Positions 45,467 through 53,248 of a stretch of DNA of 64,000 bases are shown here, piece after piece. The position numbers were made by a program, and so were the translations under genes. Source of the DNA: Candidatus Lachnoclostridium pullistercoris (GTDB lineage: Bacteria; Bacillota; Clostridia; Lachnospirales; Lachnospiraceae); NCBI GenBank assembly GCA_019119775.1, contig DWWL01000007.1, positions 1 through 64,000 of the forward strand. Direction: 5' to 3'. The stretch's first letter is position 1; each line of letters begins with the position of its first letter. The notes beneath the pieces are model-generated. The model was not told where the DNA came from. It made no database searches and saw only the letters and a list, made by a program, of their open reading frames with translations.

Positions 45467-46618
45467 ATGAAAATTACAAAGTTGACTGCTTATTCTGTAC
45501 ATACCAATCAGTTCAGAAATTTCAATTTTGTCCGTGTGGACACTGATGAGGGCATTCACGGCGTCGGTGAGCTCTTCTGCGTGGGAGCGGACAAAAGTGT
45601 ACTGGAAATGGTGAACTATGTCTCTGAGTGGGTGCTGGGACAAGATCCTTTGAACAGGGAGCGAATTCAGAAGAGGATTCTTTTCTACTCCAGATTCCCT
45701 GGAGGAGCTATTCTCAACACAGTGGCCAGCGCCATTGACCTGGCTCTTTGGGATATTGCCGGCAAGGCGGCCAACCTTCCGGTTTACAAGATGCTGGGGG
45801 CAGTCAGGGACAGGGTTCCGGTGTACTGCCATGCCTACGGCAGAACCAGCAAAGAGACGCTGGAAGCTCTCTACCCTAAGATGGAGAAATATGGGTATAA
45901 AGCCTGCAAAGTGCTGGTGTCCTCCTTAGGCTACGACCCTAACGGACAGGCGGAGAGGGATATCGCGTCCATGTTTGAGGGGGTGCGGACTGCTCTGGGA
46001 GATGATTTTGAGATTGGTATCGATATGTCCAGCAAGATCTATGAGCCGATCCAGGCAAAACGCTGCATCCATGCCATTGAACCTTACCGTCCTTTCTTCG
46101 CGGAAGAGCCCATCCGCCCAGAGAATATGGAGAACTGGGCGGAGATTGGAGTAGGAAGAAATGTGCCTATTGCTACCGGCGAGCAGATTTTTACCACTTG
46201 GGATTATGACCGACTTTTAAAACTCCATGCAGTAGACATTCTGCAGCCTGATATTCTTCTGGCCGGCGGATTTACCGGAATGCTCAAGATTGCCGCCATG
46301 GCTGAACCCAGCTTTAGGAATCTGAGTCCCCATAATCCTCTCAGCTCACTCGCGAACTGTATAAATGTGCATTTCTGTATGAGCGTGTACAATACCACCT
46401 ACTTGGAGAACGAACCCAGGGAAGAGGGGATGGACAAGGATTTGTTTACTTCTGTTCTTCGTGTAAGGGACGGCTTTATCGCTCCAAACGATGAGCCAGG
46501 CTGGGGCATGGACCTGAACTATGAATACATGAAATCCCTGAATGCCATCACCTGGTCCAGGGTGGATCTCTCTAAACCGTCCGCTTACACCATGAGCGGT
46601 GCGCCTCATATCATGTAA
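45467..46618 (+). CDS. Enolase-superfamily (mandelate racemase-like) acid-sugar dehydratase
   Basis: 383 residues. The N-terminal capping domain is followed by the barrel with metal ligands Asp 186 (GIDMSSK), Glu 213 or 214 (FAEEP) and Glu 239 (TGEQI), and catalytic-type His 289 (SPHNP). This ligand pattern and length fit galactonate/mannonate-type dehydratases, which turn an acid sugar into a 2-keto-3-deoxy acid. No kinase or aldolase follows, so the product must be handled elsewhere or the unit is incomplete. It is paired with the DASS permease and tandem LysR genes. Substrate not determinable by eye. Confidence 0.88.
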   Translation: MKITKLTAYSVHTNQFRNFNFVRVDTDEGIHGVGELFCVGADKSVLEMVNYVSEWVLGQDPLNRERIQKRILFYSRFPGGAILNTVASAIDLALWDIAGKAANLPVYKMLGAVRDRVPVYCHAYGRTSKETLEALYPKMEKYGYKACKVLVSSLGYDPNGQAERDIASMFEGVRTALGDDFEIGIDMSSKIYEPIQAKRCIHAIEPYRPFFAEEPIRPENMENWAEIGVGRNVPIATGEQIFTTWDYDRLLKLHAVDILQPDILLAGGFTGMLKIAAMAEPSFRNLSPHNPLSSLANCINVHFCMSVYNTTYLENEPREEGMDKDLFTSVLRVRDGFIAPNDEPGWGMDLNYEYMKSLNAITWSRVDLSKPSAYTMSGAPHIM

Positions 46619-46735
46619 GGGAAGAGACAGGCACGTCCGCCTGGATAGTTGCCCGAAGAAATAAAAGTGAGTCTCCAGTTATTCCGGCAGAATACCGGAG
46701 TCCTGGGGACTCTCTGCATATTGGAGATTGGAAAG

Positions 46736-47605
46736 TCAATCCACAGTGTTTCGGAACCGCTCATAGTAAAAGATATACTGCTGCATCACCCCGGCACAGC
46801 CCCGGTATTGTCCGAAAAAGTCCTGGACGATGGCCGGATACAGGCGGGATTTGGGGAGGGCAGCATACCTGCGGGGGTGTCTGGGATAGTATTCCCGCAT
46901 GAGGATCTTCTGGATCCAGGTGTCCACAGGGAAGGCGTCAATGTGGTGCAGGCCGAAAAGGCAGATGCAGTTTGCCACCTTGACGCCGATGCCGTAAAAG
47001 CCGGTTAAGTAGCTCATGGCTTCCCCGTAGCTCATGCGGGTCAGCTTATCTAAGTCCAGGGCTTTGGAGACAGCGTCCTCACAGAGGCGTTTTATGTATT
47101 TGGCCCGGTATCCCAGCTTCAGCTCTAAAAGCTGCTCCACGGAAGCCTGATTGAGCTGGTCCGGAGTGGGAAAGGCAAACGCCCGGCCTTCTGTGCCGGA
47201 AATGGGAGATCCGTAGCGGGCGGACAGACGCTCCACTGCCTCCCGGATCATGGGGATGGTCTTCTGCTGGGAGATGACGAAAGTGATAATCATTTCCCAG
47301 GGGTCCTGGCGCAGGATGCGGATCCCCTGCCCGGCTTTGGCGGCCGCCTGCAGATAGGGATCCTTCGGGGATACGGCCGCCTGGATAAGACCGTAGTCCG
47401 CGTTCAGGTCAAAATATTCCTCCCAGAAAGGAAATTCCTCCTCCCCGCAGGAAAAACAGAAGAAATCGCCCTCCTGCGAGACAGTGAGAACGCGCCCTCT
47501 GCTGATAACGGTAAATTGTCCCGGCTCGTTCTCCGTCATGCGGAAACACTGGCCGGATGCGGCGATCTGCCGCAGGTCAAAATAAGAATAAGTTTGTCTG
47601 ATCAT
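46736..47605 (-). CDS. 8-oxoguanine DNA glycosylase/AP lyase (OGG1-like)
   Basis: 289 residues. OGG_N-type N-terminal domain with SGQCFRM near 17; HhH-GPD domain with the catalytic Lys in VISQQKTIPMIREA near 120 and the Asp of FPVDTWIQK near 235; HhH GFYGIGVKVANCI near 210. It excises 8-oxoguanine from DNA. No Shine-Dalgarno sequence precedes ATG 47605; instead a TATAAT ends 7 bases upstream, so the transcript appears leaderless. An in-frame TTG at 47641 is the -35 box and an unlikely start. Confidence 0.88.
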   Translation of the reverse strand: MIRQTYSYFDLRQIAASGQCFRMTENEPGQFTVISRGRVLTVSQEGDFFCFSCGEEEFPFWEEYFDLNADYGLIQAAVSPKDPYLQAAAKAGQGIRILRQDPWEMIITFVISQQKTIPMIREAVERLSARYGSPISGTEGRAFAFPTPDQLNQASVEQLLELKLGYRAKYIKRLCEDAVSKALDLDKLTRMSYGEAMSYLTGFYGIGVKVANCICLFGLHHIDAFPVDTWIQKILMREYYPRHPRRYAALPKSRLYPAIVQDFFGQYRGCAGVMQQYIFYYERFRNTVD

Positions 47606-47612
47606 GGGAGAT

Positions 47613-47641
47613 ATTATAGCGGAAGACTGGACTTTGGTCAA
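47613..47641 (-). promoter_or_regulatory. Promoter of the OGG-type gene, directly abutting the start codon
   Basis: On the minus strand: TTGACC (47636-47641), 17-bp spacer, TATAAT (47613-47618); only 7 bases (47606-47612) separate the -10 box from ATG 47605, so transcription would begin at or next to the A of the start codon. Confidence 0.75.
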
Positions 47642-47781
47642 TACAGAAACGGCGTTCTGATGATGACGAATGTCCGTGTAATAAAGACATAAGAGATGGG
47701 AAGGGATGTGAGGGACAAAAGAAAGAACAAGGGGGCAGAGGACGCGCCTGCCTGGGCGGCGGAAGGCTGCCGCCGCGGCCC

Positions 47782-49209
47782 TTACTGCCCGGCGGCGTCT
47801 CCCTTCTCCTGGTGGGGGATCCGGGTGCGGAGAAAGCGCTTCTTCACCTCGCTCCAGCTGAAGGGGATCAGGGGATAGATATAGCTTTTGCCGGCGATGG
47901 TTTTGTTGAAGATGATAAAGCAGGCGGAGAGGATCACCCCGGCGAGGAAGCCCCAGAGGTTGAAGAGGGCGGTGAGAATGAGGATGATTACCCGCATGAA
48001 TTTCAGGGCGTAGCCCAGCTCATAGCTGGCCTGGGAGTAATTTGCCACAGTGACGAAAGCCATGTAGAGCATGGTTTCACTGTTGAACCATCCGGACTTG
48101 ACTGAGTATTCTCCCAGCACGATGCCGGCGATCACGCTTAAAGGCGTGGTCAGCATGCTGGGGGTGTTTACTGCTGCCAGACGGAGGCCGTCGATGGCAA
48201 ATTCCAGGATCAGAAGCTGCCAGATTAAAGGCACATGGGACGGATCAGACAGCTGGATAAACTCCAGCCAGGACGGAATGTACTCCGGGTTCTGCATGAA
48301 CAGGAGCCAGACCGGCGTCAAAAGCAGGGTCAGCAGGGAGATCACCATCCGGGAAAGCCGCAGGTAGGTGCCGGTGATCGGCGGAAAATAATAGTCGTCC
48401 GCCTCCTCGATAATGTCAAAAACGGAGGAGGGGAGGATCATAGCGGAGGGAGAGTTGTCCACCAGGATCACGATATTACCTTCCAGGATGGAGGCCGCCG
48501 CCGTGTCCGGCCGCTCGGAAAAGCGGAATTTGGGAAAGGGATTGTACCACTTGTGGGGGTAAATGCACTCGGCCAGGCTTTCCTGGTTCATGGTCAGGGC
48601 GTCCACATGGAGATTAAGGATCCGCTTCTTGATGGTGTTTAACAGGTCTGTGTCCACCCGGCCGTTCATATAGCAGATGGCAATGTCCGTGTGGGAACTC
48701 TCTCCGGCGGTCATGATCTCCATGGCCAGTTTCGGATCCCGGATCCGGCGGCGGATGAGGGCGGTGTTGAAGATCAGGGTTTCCACAAAGCCGTCCCGGG
48801 AACCCCGCAGCACCTTGTCCTTGTCCGGCTCGCTGACGCCTCTGGCCGGGTAGGTGCGGCAGTCGATCATCAGACAGTCCCCGTATCCGTCTATGAGGAG
48901 GCAGGACATGCCGGTGAGGAGAGAAGTGACCATGGTGTTTACGTCCGCGGTCAGATCCACCTCCCCGTAGGGGAGATATTTTTTGGAAAAAGCATGGGCA
49001 TCTGCAGGCATATCCGCTTCCTGCACAGAAGAAAAGATCTGGAGCAGCTTCAAAAGGACCTCGTCCTTGGTGAGGCCGTCCACAAAATAGAGACAGGCGG
49101 TTCTGCCGCCCACAGAGATGGTGCGGTAGACAATGTCAAAATTGGTATCCGCCTTCAGGATCTCCTGAAGGCGCTTCATATTATCAGAAAGATTGGATGA
49201 AAATTCCAT
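47782..49209 (-). CDS. GerA-family spore germination protein, SpoVAF-like
   Basis: 475 residues. A soluble N-terminal GerA domain (to about 280; RTYPARGVSEPDKDKVLRGS and GFVETLIFNTALIRRRIRDP, EGNIVILVDNSPSAMILPSS) precedes about five membrane segments and a short polar tail. Sequence and length fit SpoVAF or GerA A-subunits, which act in the inner spore membrane in germinant sensing or dipicolinate release. SpoVAF normally follows spoVAA-E genes, and GerA subunits come with B and C; here neither is adjacent. AAAAGGAG precedes ATG 49209. It indicates an endospore-forming lineage. Confidence 0.87.
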   Translation of the reverse strand: MEFSSNLSDNMKRLQEILKADTNFDIVYRTISVGGRTACLYFVDGLTKDEVLLKLLQIFSSVQEADMPADAHAFSKKYLPYGEVDLTADVNTMVTSLLTGMSCLLIDGYGDCLMIDCRTYPARGVSEPDKDKVLRGSRDGFVETLIFNTALIRRRIRDPKLAMEIMTAGESSHTDIAICYMNGRVDTDLLNTIKKRILNLHVDALTMNQESLAECIYPHKWYNPFPKFRFSERPDTAAASILEGNIVILVDNSPSAMILPSSVFDIIEEADDYYFPPITGTYLRLSRMVISLLTLLLTPVWLLFMQNPEYIPSWLEFIQLSDPSHVPLIWQLLILEFAIDGLRLAAVNTPSMLTTPLSVIAGIVLGEYSVKSGWFNSETMLYMAFVTVANYSQASYELGYALKFMRVIILILTALFNLWGFLAGVILSACFIIFNKTIAGKSYIYPLIPFSWSEVKKRFLRTRIPHQEKGDAAGQ

Positions 49210-49282
49210 GGCACAGACTCCTTTTCAAATACGTCGATGGAGTCAGTATGCGCGGATTCTGTTAAAATTATGAAAACAGCTT

Positions 49283-50014
49283 TTATGCCAGATGGAGAAG
49301 GCTGCGGATCACTTCGCCGGCGATCATCAGCCCGGCCGCAGGGGGGACAAAAGAAATGCTTCCCGGGGCGGGACGGCCGCCTTTTTCCTCTCCCTGGACG
49401 GCCGCCGGCTTTAAGGGAGTTTCCCTGGAGTATAAGACCTTTAAGCCCGGCAGATTCCTGGCTTTGCACTCTTTCCGCATGACGCGGCAGAGGGGGCAGA
49501 CGGAGGTGGAATAGATATCGCTGATCTCAAAAAGCTCCGGGTGGAGCTTGTTCCCCGTCCCCATGGAGGAGATGAGAGGAATGGAACGGCGGTGGCAGTA
49601 CTGGGCGATGGCCAGCTTGGCGGAGACGGTGTCAATGGCGTCAATGACGTAGTCGATCGGGAGAAATTCTTCCGGGATGGAATTTAACAGCTCTTCCAGA
49701 TTGTCCGGAAGGACGAAGGCGCGGACTTGGTGGACTCTGGCGGCGGGATTGATGCGGGCGATGATCTCCGCCATCACCTCCGTTTTCGGCCGGCCCACCG
49801 TGTCCTCAAAGGCCACAGCCTGGCGGTTGATATTGCTTTTTGCCACAGAGTCGTTGTCCGCCAGGATCAGGCGGCCCACGCCGCACCGCGCCAGGGCCTC
49901 GGCGCAGTGGGAGCCTACGCCGCCCACGCCGAATACCAGAATGGAAGAGTGTTCCAGAATATTTAAACCGTCTTTTCCGATGAGAAGTTCCGTTCTGACA
50001 AATTCTCCGGCCAT
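49283..50014 (-). CDS. tcdA: tRNA threonylcarbamoyladenosine dehydratase (TcdA/CsdL)
   Basis: 243 residues, E1-like ThiF fold. ATP-binding GVGGVGSHCAEALARCGVGRL near 31, DNDSVAKSNINRQ near 53, and DAIDTVSAKLAIAQYC near 127. A Cys pair (CPLCRV) lies near 178. TcdA cyclises t6A at position 37 of ANN-decoding tRNAs to ct6A with ATP. AAAGGAA precedes ATG 50014. It starts 4 bp after the Rrf2 gene, so the two are co-transcribed. Confidence 0.92.
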   Translation of the reverse strand: MAGEFVRTELLIGKDGLNILEHSSILVFGVGGVGSHCAEALARCGVGRLILADNDSVAKSNINRQAVAFEDTVGRPKTEVMAEIIARINPAARVHQVRAFVLPDNLEELLNSIPEEFLPIDYVIDAIDTVSAKLAIAQYCHRRSIPLISSMGTGNKLHPELFEISDIYSTSVCPLCRVMRKECKARNLPGLKVLYSRETPLKPAAVQGEEKGGRPAPGSISFVPPAAGLMIAGEVIRSLLHLA

Positions 50015-50018
50015 GAGC

Positions 50019-50453
50019 TTATTCCTTTCCGGCCTGTTCTTCGGCCTTTTTGTAATCGTTTACCATGTCTTCCAGGGTGATGCTGTCCACCACGCCGTTG
50101 ATGGCGTCGTTTAACCGTCTCCAGACGCCGTTGGCGGCGCAGTATCCGGCCCGTCCGCAGCTGTTCATGCCGCCCTCCACACAGTCCACCGGGCTTAAGC
50201 TGCCCTCGGTGAGGCGCAGGATCATGCCGATAGTATATTCAGAGGGAGGCATGGACAGGTAGTAGCCGCCCTGGGCCCCCCGCACGCTCTTCACGTAGCC
50301 GGCTTTATTTAAAATGGTGACGATCTGTTCCAGATATTTCTCAGAAATCTGCTGGCGTGCCGCCACATCCTTGATCTTGGTGCACACGCCGGGATGAAGG
50401 GCGAAATCCAGCATCATGCGCAGCGCGTACCGACCTTTGGTGGAAATTTTCAT
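50019..50453 (-). CDS. Rrf2-family regulator (IscR-like)
   Basis: 144 residues. N-terminal winged helix (MKISTKGRYALRMMLDFALH; QISEKYLEQIVTILNKAGYV; VRGAQGGYYL) and a three-Cys Fe-S site near residues 92-106 (CVEGGMNSCGRAGYC). Such proteins sense Fe-S status or act as CymR-type sulfur regulators; the three Cys favour IscR. No isc/suf genes adjoin in this window. AAGGAGGA precedes ATG 50453. Confidence 0.9.
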   Translation of the reverse strand: MKISTKGRYALRMMLDFALHPGVCTKIKDVAARQQISEKYLEQIVTILNKAGYVKSVRGAQGGYYLSMPPSEYTIGMILRLTEGSLSPVDCVEGGMNSCGRAGYCAANGVWRRLNDAINGVVDSITLEDMVNDYKKAEEQAGKE

Positions 50454-50484
50454 AAGGAATTCCTCCTTTTGCTCTCAGTATAGA

Positions 50485-50520
50485 ATGGTATTTCTTATCA
50501 GTTTAGTATGCTATGGTATT
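50485..50520 (-). promoter_or_regulatory. Promoter region of the Rrf2 gene with repeated AATACCAT boxes
   Basis: On the minus strand AATACCAT occurs at 50513-50520 and 50485-50492, 28 bp apart; a TATACT at 50477-50482 is a possible -10. Possible autoregulatory site. Confidence 0.35.
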
Positions 50521-50585
50521 TTAACGGATTTCTGTTTGTTTGTAAAGACGGGAAAATGGCGGTTTGCGGGAGCGGGAAAACAGAT

Positions 50586-50739
50586 TGTAACAGTTCAGAC
50601 GGGCATCTTCTTGCCCGGCCTACTGGCCGGGCAAGAAGCATCGGATGGTCACCCGATGTGTAAACAGAGGGGAAAACTTACTTACAAGCAAGCTTGACGT
50701 CAGTTTTCCCCTCTGTTTACCCGCCGTCTGGACTGTTAC
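50586..50739. mobile_element. Palindromic miniature element, copy 3, with an extra nested hairpin
   Basis: 154 bp. Outer arms GTAACAGTTCAGAC / GTCTGGACTGTTAC and inner arms GTAAACAGAGGGGAAAACT / AGTTTTCCCCTCTGTTTAC as in the other copies. Between them on the left it carries about 50 extra bases with a perfect 14-bp stem CTTCTTGCCCGGCC / GGCCGGGCAAGAAG and loop TACT. Flanked by the 7-bp direct repeat AACAGAT (50579-50585 and 50740-50746). Its right flank adjoins the -35 box of the next operon. Confidence 0.82.
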
Positions 50740-50745
50740 AACAGA

Positions 50746-50803
50746 TTGACACGGGAGAGAGCGGGTGGTATCCTACATTTAGATATTTTTCTAAATATCT
50801 AAA
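50746..50803 (+). promoter_or_regulatory. Promoter and ArsR-type operator of the sdpR/sdpI-like pair
   Basis: TTGACA (50746-50751), 17-bp spacer, TATCCT (50769-50774). A perfect inverted repeat TTTAGATATTT (50778-50788) / AAATATCTAAA (50793-50803) with a 4-base centre covers the expected transcription start, a typical site for the encoded ArsR repressor. Confidence 0.75.
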
Positions 50804-50826
50804 TAATAGAAAGACAGGAGGATCAC

Positions 50827-51105
50827 ATGGGCTTTGGAGATACGTTTAAGGCGCTGTCGGACCCGACGAGGCGGGAAATTCTCAGCCTGTTAAAAGACGG
50901 GCCGCTCTCCGCGGGGGAGATCGGGGCCCATTTTCCCATGACGGGCGCCACCATTTCCCACCACCTCTCGGTCCTGCAGCAGGCCGGGATCGTAGACGGG
51001 GAGAAAGATGGGAAATATATCTATTATACACTGAATACCACGGTGATGGATGACATTCTCCGGTGGATACTGGAGCTGAAAGGAGAAAAAAACGATGAGA
51101 AGTAA
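50827..51105 (+). CDS. ArsR-family repressor (SdpR-like)
   Basis: 92 residues, a minimal winged helix: FKALSDPTRREILSLLKDGPLSAGEIGAHFPMTGATISHHLSVLQQAGIVDG in the usual order across 7-58 (key parts ALSDPTRREIL and ISHHLSVL). There is no Cys metal site, so it is not a metal sensor; the partner gene makes it an SdpR-type autorepressor that is relieved by the membrane SdpI protein. AGGAGGAT precedes ATG 50827. It overlaps the next gene by 11 bp. Confidence 0.9.
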   Translation: MGFGDTFKALSDPTRREILSLLKDGPLSAGEIGAHFPMTGATISHHLSVLQQAGIVDGEKDGKYIYYTLNTTVMDDILRWILELKGEKNDEK

Positions 51106-51742
51106 AAAAGTGAGGGCAGCGGTGTACGGGATCGCCGTTCTGATTCTGGTGTGCACGGCGGCGGTGTACGGACGGCTGCCGGAAAAGATCCCCACCCACT
51201 GGGGGATCGACGGTGTGACCACCTACGGCGGAAGGGCGAATATCTGGGTCCTGGCGGGAATGGGGCCGGTGTTCGCGGTGATGTTCGATCTGCTGCCGAA
51301 GGTGGATCCGAAAAAGAAAAATTACGAAAAATTCGGCCGCTATTACGACGGCTTCTGCGTGCTCATGGAGCTGTTTGCGGCGGCGGTCTGGGCGCTGGTG
51401 CTGAGCGAGAGCCTGGCGCCGGGGCAGATCCAGGTGGGAAAGACGGTGACGGTGCTGGTGGGGCTTCTGTTTCTGGTGCTGGGAAATTACATGCCGAAGA
51501 TCAAGCCCAACTTTTATATGGGGATCCGGACGCCCTGGACCATTTCCAGTGAGAATGTGTGGCGCAGGACGCACCGGCTGGGCGGAAAACTGTTTGCGGC
51601 GGCGGGGGCCGTCTCAGTGCTCTCAGGCCTGTTTCTGCCCGGCCGGGCGTCGGCCTTCCTGCTGGGAATCCTGGCGGTGGCCGTTTCCCTGGGGGCGGGA
51701 GTGATGTCCTACGTGTGGTGGAGACAGGAAAACAGGGGCTGA
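51095..51742 (+). CDS. SdpI-family immunity/signal membrane protein
   Basis: 215 residues with about six hydrophobic segments. The N-terminal DUF1648 motif (KIPTHWGIDGVTTYGGR, about 31-47) and the SdpI motif (NYMPKIKPNFYMGIRTPWTISSENVWRRTHR in parts from about 131) are clear. In Bacillus subtilis SdpI gives immunity to the SdpC toxin and sequesters SdpR. No toxin gene (sdpABC) was found nearby, so here it may protect from other producers or act in envelope stress. The AAAGGAG ribosome binding site lies inside the upstream gene. Confidence 0.9.
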   Translation: MRSKKVRAAVYGIAVLILVCTAAVYGRLPEKIPTHWGIDGVTTYGGRANIWVLAGMGPVFAVMFDLLPKVDPKKKNYEKFGRYYDGFCVLMELFAAAVWALVLSESLAPGQIQVGKTVTVLVGLLFLVLGNYMPKIKPNFYMGIRTPWTISSENVWRRTHRLGGKLFAAAGAVSVLSGLFLPGRASAFLLGILAVAVSLGAGVMSYVWWRQENRG

Positions 51743-51842
51743 CAAAAATCTTTGCCAAGGAGATGGGACGGTGCTATAATGAGTACACTGTAAGAAATGA
51801 GGCCGGGGAAAACCGCGGCCTGAAAAATGGGAGGGATCATAC

Positions 51843-53228
51843 TTGGAAGAAGAAAAACGGGCCGCAAATGAAGGCCAGGAGAAAAAACAGGAAGTAAAGG
51901 GCGTGCTGATGACGGAGGGAGTCATCTGGAAACAGATTCTGATGTTCTCTCTGCCCCTGCTGGTGGGAAACGTTTTCCAGCAGCTCTACAACACCGTGGA
52001 CTCCATTGTGGTGGGAAATTACGTGAGCAGCCAGGCGCTGGCCGCCGTGGGAACCAGCAACTCCCTGATCAACCTGATCATCGGCATGTTTCTGGGGATC
52101 TCCGTGGGAGCGGGCGTGATCATTTCCCAGTATTACGGGGCGCGCAACCACAAGAAGCTGAGCTGGGCCGTCCACACCTGCATTGCCTTAAGCATTATCG
52201 GCGGCGTGGGAATGATTGTTCTGGGCGTTCTGCTGTCCCCGGTTATCCTGGTCTGGATGAATACGCCGGCGGACGTGCTGGCAGAGTCCACCACCTACCT
52301 GCGGATCTACTTCTGCGGTTCACTGTTTAATATTGTATACAATATGGGATCCGGTATTCTGCGGGCAGTGGGCGATTCCAAACGGCCCCTGTACTTCCTG
52401 ATCGCCGCCTCCATGACAAACGTGGTTCTGGACCTTCTGTTCGTTCTGGCCTTCCACTGGAATGTGGCCGGCGTGGCCATCGCCACGGTCGTTTCCCAGG
52501 GCGTCTCCGCAGTGCTGGTGATGTGGGTGCTCATGACCACGAAGGAGCCTTACCGGGTGGAGATCGGAAAGATCCGGATCGACAAGCGGATGATGAAGCG
52601 GGTGCTGGCCGTGGGAATTCCCAGCGGCATCCAGCAGTCCATCATTTCCCTCTCCAACGTGATCGTCCAGTCCAACATCAATGTGTACGGTTCCGCGGCC
52701 ATGGCAGGTTTCGGATCCTATTCCAAGATCGAGGGCTTTGTCATGCTGCCTCTGCAGACCACCTGCATGTCGGCGACCACATTTACGGGACAGAATATCG
52801 GAGCGAAAAAATATGACCGGGTCAAGAAGGGGATTATCCAGGGGATGACCATGAGCGCCATCTACACAGTGGTGGTTTCCGTCATTCTCTACACCTTCGG
52901 CGGGTCTATCCTGAAGATCTTCAGTTCTGATCAGGATGTGATCCGGTTCGGGCAGGAAGCTATCTCCATCATCGCTCCTTTCTATCTGACCATGACGGTG
53001 CACCAGATCATCATGGGAACCTTGAGAGGTGCCAGAAAGACGGTAGTGACCATGCTCATCGGAATCGGCAACATGTGCATCCTGAGGATGCTCTATATCA
53101 ATTTCCTGGTGCCGTTTTTCCCCAGCTACCACGCGGTGGTGCTCTGCTATCCCATTACCTGGATCACCACCATGCTGATGGATTCTCTGTACTGCTGGAA
53201 GGCAAAATGGCTGCCTAAGACAGAATAA
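51843..53228 (+). CDS. MATE-family efflux transporter
   Basis: 461 residues with 12 hydrophobic segments. An N-terminal polar stretch of about 25 residues precedes PLLVGNVFQQLYNTVDSIVVG; the second half begins VGIPSGIQQSIISLSNVIVQ. It belongs to the DinF/NorM-like clostridial MATE branch. Substrate unknown. The start is TTG 51843 behind GGGAGGG. nadE follows 20 bp downstream, so they may share a transcript. Confidence 0.92.
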   Translation: MEEEKRAANEGQEKKQEVKGVLMTEGVIWKQILMFSLPLLVGNVFQQLYNTVDSIVVGNYVSSQALAAVGTSNSLINLIIGMFLGISVGAGVIISQYYGARNHKKLSWAVHTCIALSIIGGVGMIVLGVLLSPVILVWMNTPADVLAESTTYLRIYFCGSLFNIVYNMGSGILRAVGDSKRPLYFLIAASMTNVVLDLLFVLAFHWNVAGVAIATVVSQGVSAVLVMWVLMTTKEPYRVEIGKIRIDKRMMKRVLAVGIPSGIQQSIISLSNVIVQSNINVYGSAAMAGFGSYSKIEGFVMLPLQTTCMSATTFTGQNIGAKKYDRVKKGIIQGMTMSAIYTVVVSVILYTFGGSILKIFSSDQDVIRFGQEAISIIAPFYLTMTVHQIIMGTLRGARKTVVTMLIGIGNMCILRMLYINFLVPFFPSYHAVVLCYPITWITTMLMDSLYCWKAKWLPKTE

Positions 53229-53248
53229 ACAATTATTTGGAGGAATTT

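Noticed and set aside
52320..53132. 270-codon His/Asp-rich open frame antisense to the second MATE gene
   Set aside because: Composition is the reverse complement of hydrophobic codons; not a real protein.
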